Source: a bacterium
GTDB lineage: Bacteria > Cyanobacteriota > Vampirovibrionia > Gastranaerophilales > JAILCC01
Assembly: GCA_024680555.1 (NCBI GenBank)
Contig: JAILCC010000019.1
Location: forward strand, 102,049 to 166,048
Length of the DNA stretch: 64,000 nucleotides
Direction of reading: 5' to 3'
This document shows positions 53,821 through 61,660 of this stretch, piece after piece. Numbering within the stretch: the stretch's first letter is position 1; each line of letters starts with the position of its first letter. The position numbers were made by a program, and so were the translations under genes. Under the pieces are notes generated by a model. That model worked only from the letters and a program-made list of their open reading frames with translations. It had not been told where the DNA came from and made no database searches.

Positions 53821-55203
53821 TTGTATAACGTAATTATAATCGGTGCAGGTCCTGCTGGTATATTTTCAGCATTAGAGTTGGTAAAACTAAAACCGAACTA
53901 CAAAATCTTAATTGTCGAAAAAGGTCCGAAAATTGAAGACAGAAAATGCTTCATTCGTAATGGGGCAACTTCTTGCCCGAGCTGCAAAAAATGCGGTCTT
54001 TTATGCGGATGGGGCGGAGCAGGAGCTTTTTCTGACGGAAAACTCACACTTACCCCGGACGTAGGCGGTCACCTTGACGACTATATGCCAAGAGCGGAAG
54101 TTGAAAAACTTATAAAATATACTGATGACATCTACCTTGAATACGGCGCAACAGATGAAGTATATGGTTTAAACAACAAGGATGTTGAAGAAATTTCAAG
54201 AAAAGCAACTCTTGCGGAATTAAAGCTCATATATTCACCTGTCCGACATCTCGGTACGGAAAGAAGCCTTGATGTCTTGAAAGCAATGCAAGATTATTTG
54301 ATGAAAAAAGTAGATATCATCAACGATGAACAGGCACAAAATCTCATCGTCAAAGACGGCGTGATTAAAGGTATTGAAACAGATAAAGGGAATATTTTTG
54401 AAGCCGAAAATGTCATTGTTGCACCTGGCAGAGAGGGTGCAGACTGGCTTGCTACAGAATTTAAAAAGCAAAAAATTGAACTGGTAAGCAATGCCGTTGA
54501 CGTAGGAGTGAGGGTGGAACTTCCCGCACCTGTTATGGAAGATATTACGTCTAAATTATATGAATCAAAACTCGTTTACTATGCTCCGACATTTAAGGAT
54601 ATGGTCAGAACATTCTGTATGAATCCATATGGCGAAGTTGTTTGCGAAAATTATAACGGCATATCTACGGTAAACGGACATAGCTATGGTAATGCAGACA
54701 AGCGTACTCCAAATACAAACTTTGCACTTCTTGTAAGCAAAAGATTTACCGAGCCGTTTAAAGAACCCATCCAATACGGTCAACATATTGCAAGACTTGC
54801 CAATATGCTTGGCGGCGGTGTTTTGGTTCAAAGGTTGGGTGACCTTCTGGAAGGAAGACGTTCAAATCCCGAAAAAATTAAAAACAGTACAATTGAACCG
54901 ACGCTTAAATCAGCTACTCCAGGCGACTTGAGCTTGGTATTGCCGCACAGACACCTGACCAGCATTATTGAAATGTTGTACGCTCTCGACAAAATTGCAC
55001 CGGGTGTTGCGTCAAGATACACCCTTTTGTACGGCGTAGAAGTTAAATTTTACAGTTCAAGAGTTAAGTTAAATAACAACCTTGAAACTATAGGAATAAA
55101 GAACTTGTATGCAATTGGCGACGGAGCAGGCGTCACAAGAGGACTTTTGCAGGCATCCGCATCAGGTATTGTTGCGGCAAGGGCAATAGCACAAAACATG
55201 TAA
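53821..55203 (+). CDS. FAD-dependent NAD(P) oxidoreductase (COG2509-like)
   Basis: 460 residues with TTG start, GGAGAG upstream. N-terminal FAD-binding IIGAGPAGIFSALELVKL, GLLCGWGGAGAFSDGKLTL after a Cys cluster (TSCPSCKKCGLLC), VIVAPGREGADWL, VGVRVELPAPVME and the C-terminal FAD motif LYAIGDGAGVTRGLLQASASG. This family, widespread in anaerobes and in cyanobacteria, has no firmly established substrate. The Cys-x2-Cys-x2-Cys-x3-Cys cluster might bind metal or be redox active. It is followed by a hairpin. Confidence 0.88.
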   Translation: MYNVIIIGAGPAGIFSALELVKLKPNYKILIVEKGPKIEDRKCFIRNGATSCPSCKKCGLLCGWGGAGAFSDGKLTLTPDVGGHLDDYMPRAEVEKLIKYTDDIYLEYGATDEVYGLNNKDVEEISRKATLAELKLIYSPVRHLGTERSLDVLKAMQDYLMKKVDIINDEQAQNLIVKDGVIKGIETDKGNIFEAENVIVAPGREGADWLATEFKKQKIELVSNAVDVGVRVELPAPVMEDITSKLYESKLVYYAPTFKDMVRTFCMNPYGEVVCENYNGISTVNGHSYGNADKRTPNTNFALLVSKRFTEPFKEPIQYGQHIARLANMLGGGVLVQRLGDLLEGRRSNPEKIKNSTIEPTLKSATPGDLSLVLPHRHLTSIIEMLYALDKIAPGVASRYTLLYGVEVKFYSSRVKLNNNLETIGIKNLYAIGDGAGVTRGLLQASASGIVAARAIAQNM

Positions 55204-55250
55204 TTTTGCAACAATTGACTTCATGTACAGTAGCAATAAAAACAACTATC

Positions 55251-55290
55251 TTACATTTGTTTATAAAAACAAATGTAAAGTTTTGTTAAT
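55251..55290 (+). terminator. Terminator-like hairpin after the FAD oxidoreductase gene
   Basis: TTACATTTGTTT/AAACAAATGTAA, 12-bp perfect stem, 4-nt loop, followed by AGTTTTGTT. Confidence 0.6.
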
Positions 55291-55386
55291 ATTTAAGTAT
55301 TTTACTGTACAAAAAAGCCATGACAATGGTATCTTACATGTGTATCAAACAATCCCCAAATCTCCTCCCAAGATTATGTGATGTAT

Positions 55387-55411
55387 AAGCTGCTTCGGTG
55401 GCTTTTTTTTT
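55387..55411 (+). terminator. UUCG-tetraloop terminator of an unassigned transcript
   Basis: AAGCTGC-TTCG-GTGGCTT stem (two G-T pairs) with nine T residues. It is about 185 nt past the nearest upstream stop, after another hairpin, so it may end a small RNA or read-through transcript. Confidence 0.7.
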
Positions 55412-55537
55412 GCGTATTTATTGGGTTTTAGACCGTTTTGCATGTAAATTATATTTACATGTAAGAGGCATGCCCAATTAAAAACATTCATGTAAAATCA
55501 TTGAGAGATTTACATTTATCCGACAGAAAAGAATACA

Positions 55538-55546
55538 TGTTATAAT
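55538..55546 (+). promoter_or_regulatory. Extended -10 promoter of rsgA
   Basis: TGT-TATAAT, +1 near 55553, about 29-nt leader containing GAGGA before the TTG start. Confidence 0.55.
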
Positions 55547-55581
55547 AAGTAAGTCAACGGATATACAAGAGAGGATAGAGC

Positions 55582-56595
55582 TTGCAAGGCAAAGTAATCA
55601 AAATATTTTCCGATTTTTATTACGTAAAAACCGATATTGGAATAGTTGAATGCAAATTGCGTGAAGTATTAAAAAAATCGGGAATTTCAATATATGTCGG
55701 GGATAATGTAGTTATAGAAGACTTGCAAAAAAACTCTGAGCAAGGTGCCATCTGCGAATTGGCAGAAAGAAAGAATTTTTTAATTCGTCCAAATGTATCA
55801 AACATTGACCAAATTATACTTGTAATTTCGATGAAGCATCCGCAAACACCGCTTTCAAATATTGACAGATATTTGGCGCAAGCGAGATATTTTAATGTCA
55901 AAACAGTTATTTGCGCCAACAAATCGGATTTATCAAACGAAGCAGAGCAGAAAAAATTGTCCGATATATATGAAAATCTTGGGTACGAAATCATCTATAC
56001 CTCCGCTTTGGAAAAAACAGGGATAGAAGATTTAAAAAGCTATTTATTTGATAAAACATCAATATTCTGCGGCGCTTCTGGTGTAGGGAAAACTAGCTTG
56101 TGCAACGCTATCAACAAAGACTTTTTATTAAGAACAGGCGAAGTAAGTAAAAACTCAAGAGGCTCGCACACAACACGGCATTGCGAAATACTGTCGGTAA
56201 CGGAAAACGGAAAATCTTTTGAAATAGTTGATACTCCAGGATTCAGCCTGTTAAAATTCGACTACATTGAACCGCAAAGAGTAAAAGAGTTTTTCCCCGA
56301 AATTACAAAACTCGCAAAAAAATGCAAATACTCCGACTGCCTGCACGAAACGGAAACGGATTGCAATGTCGTAAAAAATCTTGAAAAAATAGCACCAAGC
56401 CGTTACGAAAGCTATTTAAGTATATTAGAAGAAGCAAAGGAATACAAAAAGCGCATTCAAAATCAAGGTAAAAAAGTTGAGAGCAGAATAAAATCAATCA
56501 ATGAAAAATTCGTTCCCAAAATTTCCGCTAAAAAAAGAGATTTTTCAAGAAGAAAAAACAAACAGCTTTTGACTACGGAGATAGAAGATGAATAA
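55582..56595 (+). CDS. rsgA: Ribosome small-subunit GTPase RsgA
   Basis: 337 residues, TTG start with GAGGA upstream. A circularly permuted GTPase: OB fold (GKVIKIFSDFYYVKTDIG), G4 (VICANKSDL) before G1 (GASGVGKTSLCNAI) and G3 (DTPGFSLLKF), then the zinc motif CKYSDCLHETETDC. It assists late maturation of the 30S subunit. The C-terminus is unusually basic. It overlaps the prenyltransferase start by 8 nt. Confidence 0.95.
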   Translation: MQGKVIKIFSDFYYVKTDIGIVECKLREVLKKSGISIYVGDNVVIEDLQKNSEQGAICELAERKNFLIRPNVSNIDQIILVISMKHPQTPLSNIDRYLAQARYFNVKTVICANKSDLSNEAEQKKLSDIYENLGYEIIYTSALEKTGIEDLKSYLFDKTSIFCGASGVGKTSLCNAINKDFLLRTGEVSKNSRGSHTTRHCEILSVTENGKSFEIVDTPGFSLLKFDYIEPQRVKEFFPEITKLAKKCKYSDCLHETETDCNVVKNLEKIAPSRYESYLSILEEAKEYKKRIQNQGKKVESRIKSINEKFVPKISAKKRDFSRRKNKQLLTTEIEDE

Positions 56596-57490
56596 AATAA
56601 CAAAAGCATTCAAATTCTGGTTTATTCAAGTTTCAAGAGGATATACACTTCCCATGAGTATAACAAATTGGCTTGTCGTATTTGCTCTGGGAATTTCAAA
56701 CAACGGAAATATTTTATACGGAATACTTGCGCTGATTGGTTTTGCCTCGGCACACATGGGAACAAATGTTTTTGACGATTTTGTTGACCAAATTCGTAAA
56801 GTCCCCAAGCAGGAATGCAAATCAACCCATCTTGATACAGGTGAAACAAATTTAAAAACAATATTTTTCATCGCACTCGGTTACTTTATATTCGCTTTAA
56901 TTATAGGCGTTTACTTGTTCGTGAAATGCGGGTGGCTCGTTGCGGTTCTTGCCGCTACTGGCGGAATTATTGCTCTCATTTATCCGTTTTTAAATAAATT
57001 TTCTTTGGGAGAAATAGCTGTAGGCTTAACGTTTGGACCGTTGTTGTTTGCCGGAGTTGATTTTGTTATGACGGGCAGAATATCGCTTCAAGCACTGCTC
57101 TTGTCAATACCAATTGCAATATTTACGGTTGTCGTACTGTTGGTACACGCCCTAATGGACTACGACTTTGACAAAATCAGCGGCAAAAAGACGCTTTGCA
57201 TTTTGGCAGGTTCAAAAATTGCAGCACTAAACGTCATTTTCGGCTTTATAATTTTGGCTTTTGCATTGACACTCGGACTCATAGGGCTAAATTATCTTCC
57301 TTTAGAAGCCGGAGCCGTATTCGGAACCATCTTAATTGTAATAACACTGCACAAGAGACTCGGGTTGTATATCACTGAAAAAGAGCACAAAAAGGATGAT
57401 TTCAGAACAAATTTCGCACTCGCAAGAAATATAGGCAACATATATTGCCTTGTTGTTGCAGCCTCAATACTCATTGAAATGTTTATTTAG
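56588..57490 (+). CDS. UbiA-family prenyltransferase (MenA-like)
   Basis: 300 residues with about eight membrane segments. Two Asp-rich prenyl-diphosphate motifs: GTNVFDDFVDQ in the first cytosolic loop and LMDYDFDKISGKKTL in the second. The order and length are MenA-like (1,4-dihydroxy-2-naphthoate prenylation to demethylmenaquinone), but other aromatic acceptors such as homogentisate cannot be excluded because no quinone genes flank it. The start overlaps the rsgA end by 8 nt; its own end overlaps aroH tail-to-tail by 8 nt. Confidence 0.82.
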   Translation: MNKITKAFKFWFIQVSRGYTLPMSITNWLVVFALGISNNGNILYGILALIGFASAHMGTNVFDDFVDQIRKVPKQECKSTHLDTGETNLKTIFFIALGYFIFALIIGVYLFVKCGWLVAVLAATGGIIALIYPFLNKFSLGEIAVGLTFGPLLFAGVDFVMTGRISLQALLLSIPIAIFTVVVLLVHALMDYDFDKISGKKTLCILAGSKIAALNVIFGFIILAFALTLGLIGLNYLPLEAGAVFGTILIVITLHKRLGLYITEKEHKKDDFRTNFALARNIGNIYCLVVAASILIEMFI

Positions 57491-57848
57491 AAAGGTCGGG
57501 TCTTAGTTTTTGCGCCCCTTTTAAATAAACATGTTTGACTTCGGACTTAATTGTATTGGAAATCACCGTTACCATAACTCTTATACATTTTTCCAAAGAA
57601 TTTTGAATATCAGCTTCCTGCGTACAAAAAAGAGGTGTATCGGCAATATCGAAATTTTCCCTTAGCGCCTTTGCAGGATAAACTGCATTTAAGTCTTTTG
57701 TTACGGAAAAAATTATATTAACTATATCTGAAAAAAGAATATCATTTCTGCCGACTATCTCTCTAAACATTTCTACCGTTGCGGCAGAGATATCTTCTTT
57801 TGTATTGTTTTCAACTGTTATTGCCCCTCTTATAGAAACTATTCCCAT
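57483..57848 (-). CDS. aroH: Chorismate mutase, AroH class
   Basis: 121 residues from ATG 57848, which has GGAG 6 nt upstream; the TTG at 57860 is not needed. Converts chorismate to prephenate. AroH trimer-type motifs: VSIRGAITVENNT (Arg-7 position), ISAATVEMFREIVGRND, VNIIFSVTKDLNAVYPAKALRE, PLFCTQEADI and the end VYLKGAQKLRPDL with the conserved Arg. It is convergent with the prenyltransferase gene; the tRNA-Leu lies upstream. Confidence 0.92.
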   Translation of the reverse strand: MGIVSIRGAITVENNTKEDISAATVEMFREIVGRNDILFSDIVNIIFSVTKDLNAVYPAKALRENFDIADTPLFCTQEADIQNSLEKCIRVMVTVISNTIKSEVKHVYLKGAQKLRPDLSK

Positions 57849-57909
57849 AAATTTCTCCAAACAATGTACTAATTCATTATAGTAATTTTATTAAAAACAC
57901 TCAATAGGC

Positions 57910-57937
57910 AAAAATAAAAGCCCCTGTTAAGAGGCTT
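57910..57937 (-). terminator. Terminator of tRNA-Leu
   Basis: On the minus strand AAGCC(T)C...GGGGCTT hairpin (one mismatch) followed by TTATTTTT, directly after the tRNA 3' end. Confidence 0.65.
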
Positions 57938-57941
57938 AAAA

Positions 57942-58027
57942 TGCCCTAAGCCAGACTTGAACTGGCACGAGAGGTGAGTCTCATCGGATTTTAAGTCCGA
58001 CGCGTCTACCGATTCCGCCATTAGGGC
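57942..58027 (-). tRNA. tRNA-Leu (anticodon UAA)
   Basis: 86 bases on the minus strand, from GCCCTAA to the paired TTAGGGC plus discriminator A. The D-arm is GGCGGAATCGGTAGACGC-like, the anticodon stem-loop is TCGGA-CTTAAAA-TCCGA with anticodon TAA, the long class II variable arm is present, and the T-arm has GTTCAAGTC. CCA is not encoded. Confidence 0.95.
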
Positions 58028-58144
58028 TTATTCATTTGTCATACAAAGATTTTACAATAAAAACATTTTTTTGCAAATAATTGCGCAATTTCATGGCGCA
58101 AAATGTTTTTATTTATATATAAGGGATAATTAGGACTTTTTGGC

Positions 58145-58816
58145 ATGGTAAGTAGCGCAGTACCTCCGGCAACGTCGGGAATATTTAAAAAAGCATGGAC
58201 ATTTCTAGCAGGTGAATGGGGTAAACCCGTTGGGGAAGCTTATCGCGCTGCAAAAACAGCCGATCCCGCTAACGTCAGCATCTTTAAATTTGACTGGAAA
58301 AACACGTACACAAGCGAGATTGGGAAAATCGAAGCAGCTAAAGCCGCAGGAGCTACCAAGAGTTTGTGGGGCAAGATAACGAGCAAGATGGGACCTATCC
58401 TAACTGCCATATTCTTCTTGCCGAGAATAGTCAAAGCGTTTGCAAATGACGGCATAGGCGAAGGTTTAAAAGAAACAACAAAAGCCGCAATAAGCTTGGT
58501 CGGATTTGCACTTGGCGGTGTAGTCGTAGGTATGCTCGGTTTATCCGGAATAGGCGCATTTCTCATTCCTATTGCTTTATCAATGGCAATAGATTTTGGC
58601 GCAAATAAAGTATTAGGCGAGTCCGCTGCAGAAAAGAGAGAGGTATTGCTTGCACAACAAAAAGAACTTGAGAAAAATCAAAGTAACTTTGATATATACA
58701 AAAATGATCCCATAATGGCATCATTGAAAAAACGTTTTGATGAAAGAAACAATTACATTGGCAGTTCATTGATGCCAAGTTACCTGTCAGGCTACAGAAC
58801 TCAATACTACGCCTAG
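58145..58816 (+). CDS. Hypothetical protein with central membrane-type hairpin
   Basis: 223 residues. The N-terminal 70 residues are soluble and rich in Ala/Lys/Trp. Two long hydrophobic stretches follow (about 78-95 PILTAIFFLPRIVKAF and 112-152 ISLVGFALGGVVVGMLGLSG onward to IPIALSMAIDFGA). The C-terminal tail is charged and helical (EKREVLLAQQKELEKNQ). A GATAAT at 58125-58130 predicts a leader of about 8 nt. It shares the stop tetramer CTAG with the converging 58813 gene. No family recognised; a pore or membrane-associated scaffold is possible. Confidence 0.75.
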   Translation: MVSSAVPPATSGIFKKAWTFLAGEWGKPVGEAYRAAKTADPANVSIFKFDWKNTYTSEIGKIEAAKAAGATKSLWGKITSKMGPILTAIFFLPRIVKAFANDGIGEGLKETTKAAISLVGFALGGVVVGMLGLSGIGAFLIPIALSMAIDFGANKVLGESAAEKREVLLAQQKELEKNQSNFDIYKNDPIMASLKKRFDERNNYIGSSLMPSYLSGYRTQYYA

Positions 58817-59139
58817 GCAACCATATTAAAGTTATTTATTAAATTCTGCTTTATTTGAGAATCGCTTTGCCCTTCTTTAAGGCTCTTTTCTATCATTCTT
58901 GCCTTTATTTCAATGGTGGGATCTTCCTTTGTAACAATTCTCCAGAAATTTTTAAGCTTTTCTGCAAGGAATGTAGGCAATGAAATATCGCCGTCAACAT
59001 AATCTACATATACGTCCTTGTTCATTTCTTTATATGCTTTTCTTGCTTCAGCATTGTTGCCAAAGCTACTAAGCTTGTGTTCATAGAGCTTATTTGACCG
59101 AAATATTATATTTGAATTTATTTTATCTACGGTTAACAT
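58813..59139 (-). CDS. Hypothetical small soluble protein
   Basis: 108 residues, no signal peptide. AAGGAAAACAAA precedes the ATG. The N-terminus (MLTVDKINSNIIFRSN) is polar, the rest helical and charged (EARKAYKEMNKDVYVDYVDGD, IEIKARMIEKSLKEGQSDSQI). The TAG stop is shared with the convergent 58145 gene (CTAG). Upstream, the 232 bp to birA hold only AT-rich sequence and promoters. No family recognised. Confidence 0.72.
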   Translation of the reverse strand: MLTVDKINSNIIFRSNKLYEHKLSSFGNNAEARKAYKEMNKDVYVDYVDGDISLPTFLAEKLKNFWRIVTKEDPTIEIKARMIEKSLKEGQSDSQIKQNLINNFNMVA

Positions 59140-59356
59140 TTTGTTTTCCTTAATTTGTTTTAGTGTATTTTTTACACTTTATCTTTATATATATATTATC
59201 GTTCACAATAAATATTTTGTCAACCCCTATTGATTTTTTATTTATATTTCCTTTATCTGTACCGTTTTCACAATATAAAACACCGCCCCTCTCCAAGTTG
59301 TTATTTCGCACTATAAAGTGTATATTTTACAATTATTATCTTGGAGCGTCCGATTG

Positions 59357-59365
59357 TGGTACAAT
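59357..59365 (+). promoter_or_regulatory. Extended -10 promoter, predicted leaderless start of birA
   Basis: TGG-TACAAT with exactly six bases between its last T (59365) and the ATG at 59372; no Shine-Dalgarno. Confidence 0.55.
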
Positions 59366-59371
59366 TTGAGC

Positions 59372-60100
59372 ATGGCTAAGATAATTAAGTTTGAACAAAT
59401 ATCATCCACGAATAAATACGCCCTTGAAAATATAGACAACATTGAAGCAGACAGCGTAATCGCTGCAGAGACTCAAGATGCCGGCAGAGGACGTTTTTCA
59501 AGAAAATGGATTTCCGATAAAAAGGGTAACTGCTATATATCCTATGTTTTAAAGCCGGATTTAGTGTACAGGAATCATTTCCCAAATCTGACACAATATT
59601 TGAGCGTAATTTTGTGCAGGGAACTAAAGAAATATAACCTTCAACCAAACATAAAATGGCCCAATGATGTACAGGTAAACGAGAAAAAAATTGCAGGAAT
59701 ATTGAGTGAAGTTGCATTTTCGGGAAACAATTTCAAAGGGATAGTGCTGGGAATAGGGGTGAACTTAAACCTCTCACAAGAAGATTTAAACAAAATAGAC
59801 ATACCGGCAACCTCAGTCAACCTTGAGACGAAATGTCCGATAGACAGTGACAAATTTATAGGAGACTTTGTAAACAGTTTTTTTGAAGGTTACGAAGAAA
59901 TGCTCCACAATGGTTTTGCGATGATTAGGGCAGAATATTTATCCTATTGTAATTTTATAGGTAAAGAAATAACCATAAAAAACCCCGAACCGACAACACT
60001 CGGAACAGCAATTGGGATATCCGATGACGGCGCATTGGAAATAATTACCCCGATGGGCGAAACTCAAAAAATCATATCCGGAGACGTTATTTTAAATTAA
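59372..60100 (+). CDS. birA: Biotin-[acetyl-CoA carboxylase] ligase (class I BirA, no repressor domain)
   Basis: 242 residues from ATG 59372 (MAKIIKFEQISSTNKYA), the usual N-terminus of catalytic-only ligases; an upstream in-frame ATG at 59318 would add 18 unrelated residues. ETQDAGRGRFSRKW is the biotinyl-AMP loop, KWPNDVQVNEKKIAGIL the catalytic core and GIGVNLN the conserved strand. The DNA-binding HTH is absent, so it does not regulate transcription. It attaches biotin to the biotin carboxyl carrier protein. Together with bioY at 48532 this suggests reliance on imported biotin. It ends in a TTAA shared with the stop of ftsX. Confidence 0.94.
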   Translation: MAKIIKFEQISSTNKYALENIDNIEADSVIAAETQDAGRGRFSRKWISDKKGNCYISYVLKPDLVYRNHFPNLTQYLSVILCRELKKYNLQPNIKWPNDVQVNEKKIAGILSEVAFSGNNFKGIVLGIGVNLNLSQEDLNKIDIPATSVNLETKCPIDSDKFIGDFVNSFFEGYEEMLHNGFAMIRAEYLSYCNFIGKEITIKNPEPTTLGTAIGISDDGALEIITPMGETQKIISGDVILN

Positions 60101-60972
60101 ACTTTCAAATATTTTCTTACGGAAATTAAGCTGCCGCCTGCACCAACTATTACACCCAGTACGAAAATACTGAACATTACAAGGTACATTCCGCCTTCTC
60201 CGTTGACCAACCCGAGATAAGTAGCAAACTTGTCAAGCTCTCCTTGAACAAACTTCAGCGGCAACAGAGCTAAAATAGCTCCGGCAAAGCCGTACAGACC
60301 ACCTTGCATAATAAAAGGCGCTCTGATATACCAGTTATAAACCCCCATAAGACGCATGATTTCTATTTCGGTTTTCTTTGACTGGATTGCAAGGTTAATA
60401 GTGTTGCTTATGACAAACATGGTCAACCCTCCCAAAACGAGCAACACTATCAAGGTTATCGCTTTTCCTATGTCGCTTGCAACCTTAATTTTGTCCGCCA
60501 AATCTTTCATAAAACGAACATCTTCGACTTCATCAAACTTTCTAATTTTTTCTATAACCACTTGTGAATATTCTTGTTTTTTAACTTTTACGTGCAGTGT
60601 ATCAGGCAGAGGATTTGCGATATCCGGCACACTCATTTGTTTCTTCATGTCAGACCAAGCTTTTTCCTTTGTTGTCAAAGATACTCTCGAAACTTCCGGA
60701 AGCTGCTTTATCCTATATATCGCATCTTTTGTGCTTGCATTGTTTTTGATATATACGGAAATTTCCAAATCAGTACCAATTTGGTCAATAAAACTTGAAA
60801 CAGAAAGACTCGTTCTGAAAAGAGCGCCAAAAATACTCAATATAGCAGCCATGGTCGTAATAACTACAAGGTTCATCCATCCTGCCTGCGAGAGTAGCTT
60901 GACCATCTCTGCAACAATGCGCATCATAATTCTAAGGTCGGTTATTAAATTTTTTCTGGCACGTCTTCTCAT
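60097..60972 (-). CDS. ftsX: Cell division protein FtsX
   Basis: 291 residues. The N-terminal cytosolic stretch is followed by the first membrane helix (WMNLVVITTMAAILSIFGAL), a periplasmic domain (about 55-175 with ISVYIKNNASTKDAIYRIKQLPEV), and three C-terminal helices with VISNTINLAIQSKKTEIEIMRLMGV, the FtsX/MacB permease signature. With FtsE it couples division to septal peptidoglycan hydrolase activation. The start is 2 nt after the ftsE stop. Confidence 0.93.
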   Translation of the reverse strand: MRRRARKNLITDLRIMMRIVAEMVKLLSQAGWMNLVVITTMAAILSIFGALFRTSLSVSSFIDQIGTDLEISVYIKNNASTKDAIYRIKQLPEVSRVSLTTKEKAWSDMKKQMSVPDIANPLPDTLHVKVKKQEYSQVVIEKIRKFDEVEDVRFMKDLADKIKVASDIGKAITLIVLLVLGGLTMFVISNTINLAIQSKKTEIEIMRLMGVYNWYIRAPFIMQGGLYGFAGAILALLPLKFVQGELDKFATYLGLVNGEGGMYLVMFSIFVLGVIVGAGGSLISVRKYLKV

Positions 60973-60974
60973 AA

Positions 60975-61649
60975 TTAATCGTATGTTCCGCCTTCCACGT
61001 CTCTGACTATCTCTCCGCCATCAAGCGCAATTACACGCTTTCTGAAATGATTAACAATAGTATGGTCATGTGTGGAAACAATAATGGTAATTCCTCTTTG
61101 GTTTATCTGATTAAGAATTTCCATAACCTCCATAGATGTAGCAGGATCGAGGTTTCCCGTAGGTTCATCCGCTATCAGTAGCGGAGGACCGTTAACTATT
61201 GCTCTTGCGATACCGACTCTTTGTTGTTCACCGCCCGAAAGCTCTGTAGGCTTAGAATACATTTTATGAGACAAGCCTACTATTTTTAACGCACCTTTCA
61301 CCCTTTCGTCGATATCTTTTGACGGCATTCCAAGCGTTCTTATGACATATGCAACATTGTCATAGACTGTTTGATTGGGTAAAAGTTTATAGTCTTGAAA
61401 AATTATCCCCATACGTCTGCGCAGATTGGGTACGTTGTCATTGGATATTTTAGAAACGTCAACCCCGCCGACAATAACTTTACCGGTGGTGGGGCTTTCT
61501 TCCCTGTATAATAGCTTCATCAAGGTAGATTTTCCAGCACCGCTAGAGCCGATCAAAAAGACAAATTCCCCCTTTTCTATCTCAAGGGTTACGTCTTTAA
61601 GCGCAATAGTATTGGGATATTTTTTCGTAACTTCTACTAACTTAATCAT
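60975..61649 (-). CDS. ftsE: Cell division ATP-binding protein FtsE
   Basis: 224 residues. Walker A IGSSGAGKSTLMKLLY, Q-loop FQDYKLLPNQT, signature LSGGEQQRVGIARAIV, Walker B LLIADEPTGNLDP and H-loop STHDHTIVN. 224 residues is standard. The ATG lies five bases after a minus-strand TATAAT that abuts the end of the upstream ycf23-like gene, and no Shine-Dalgarno is present. First of the ftsE-ftsX pair. Confidence 0.95.
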   Translation of the reverse strand: MIKLVEVTKKYPNTIALKDVTLEIEKGEFVFLIGSSGAGKSTLMKLLYREESPTTGKVIVGGVDVSKISNDNVPNLRRRMGIIFQDYKLLPNQTVYDNVAYVIRTLGMPSKDIDERVKGALKIVGLSHKMYSKPTELSGGEQQRVGIARAIVNGPPLLIADEPTGNLDPATSMEVMEILNQINQRGITIIVSTHDHTIVNHFRKRVIALDGGEIVRDVEGGTYD

Positions 61650-61654
61650 AATAT

Positions 61655-61660
61655 ATTATA
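61655..61660 (-). promoter_or_regulatory. -10 box directly before ftsE
   Basis: Minus-strand TATAAT with five bases to the ATG at 61649, immediately next to the stop codon of the 61661 gene. It would give a leaderless or near-leaderless ftsE message. Confidence 0.5.

Larger units (their letters stand above)
55204..55581. other. 378-bp intergenic region with hairpins and repeated CATGTAA motifs
   Basis: The longest non-coding stretch in the window. In order: a 9-bp outer inverted repeat (TGTACAGTA 55224-55232 / TACTGTACA 55303-55311) around a 12-bp hairpin; TTACATG at 55334; a C(TTCG)G tetraloop hairpin with T run at 55387-55411; and a 9-bp hairpin CATGTAAAT/ATTTACATG at 55441-55461. Further CATGTAA heptamers lie at 55458 and 55489, and an extended -10 at 55538-55546. 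I see no convincing protein-coding frame in it. It probably carries the terminator of the oxidoreductase gene, a short transcript or RNA, and the rsgA control region. Confidence 0.6.
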
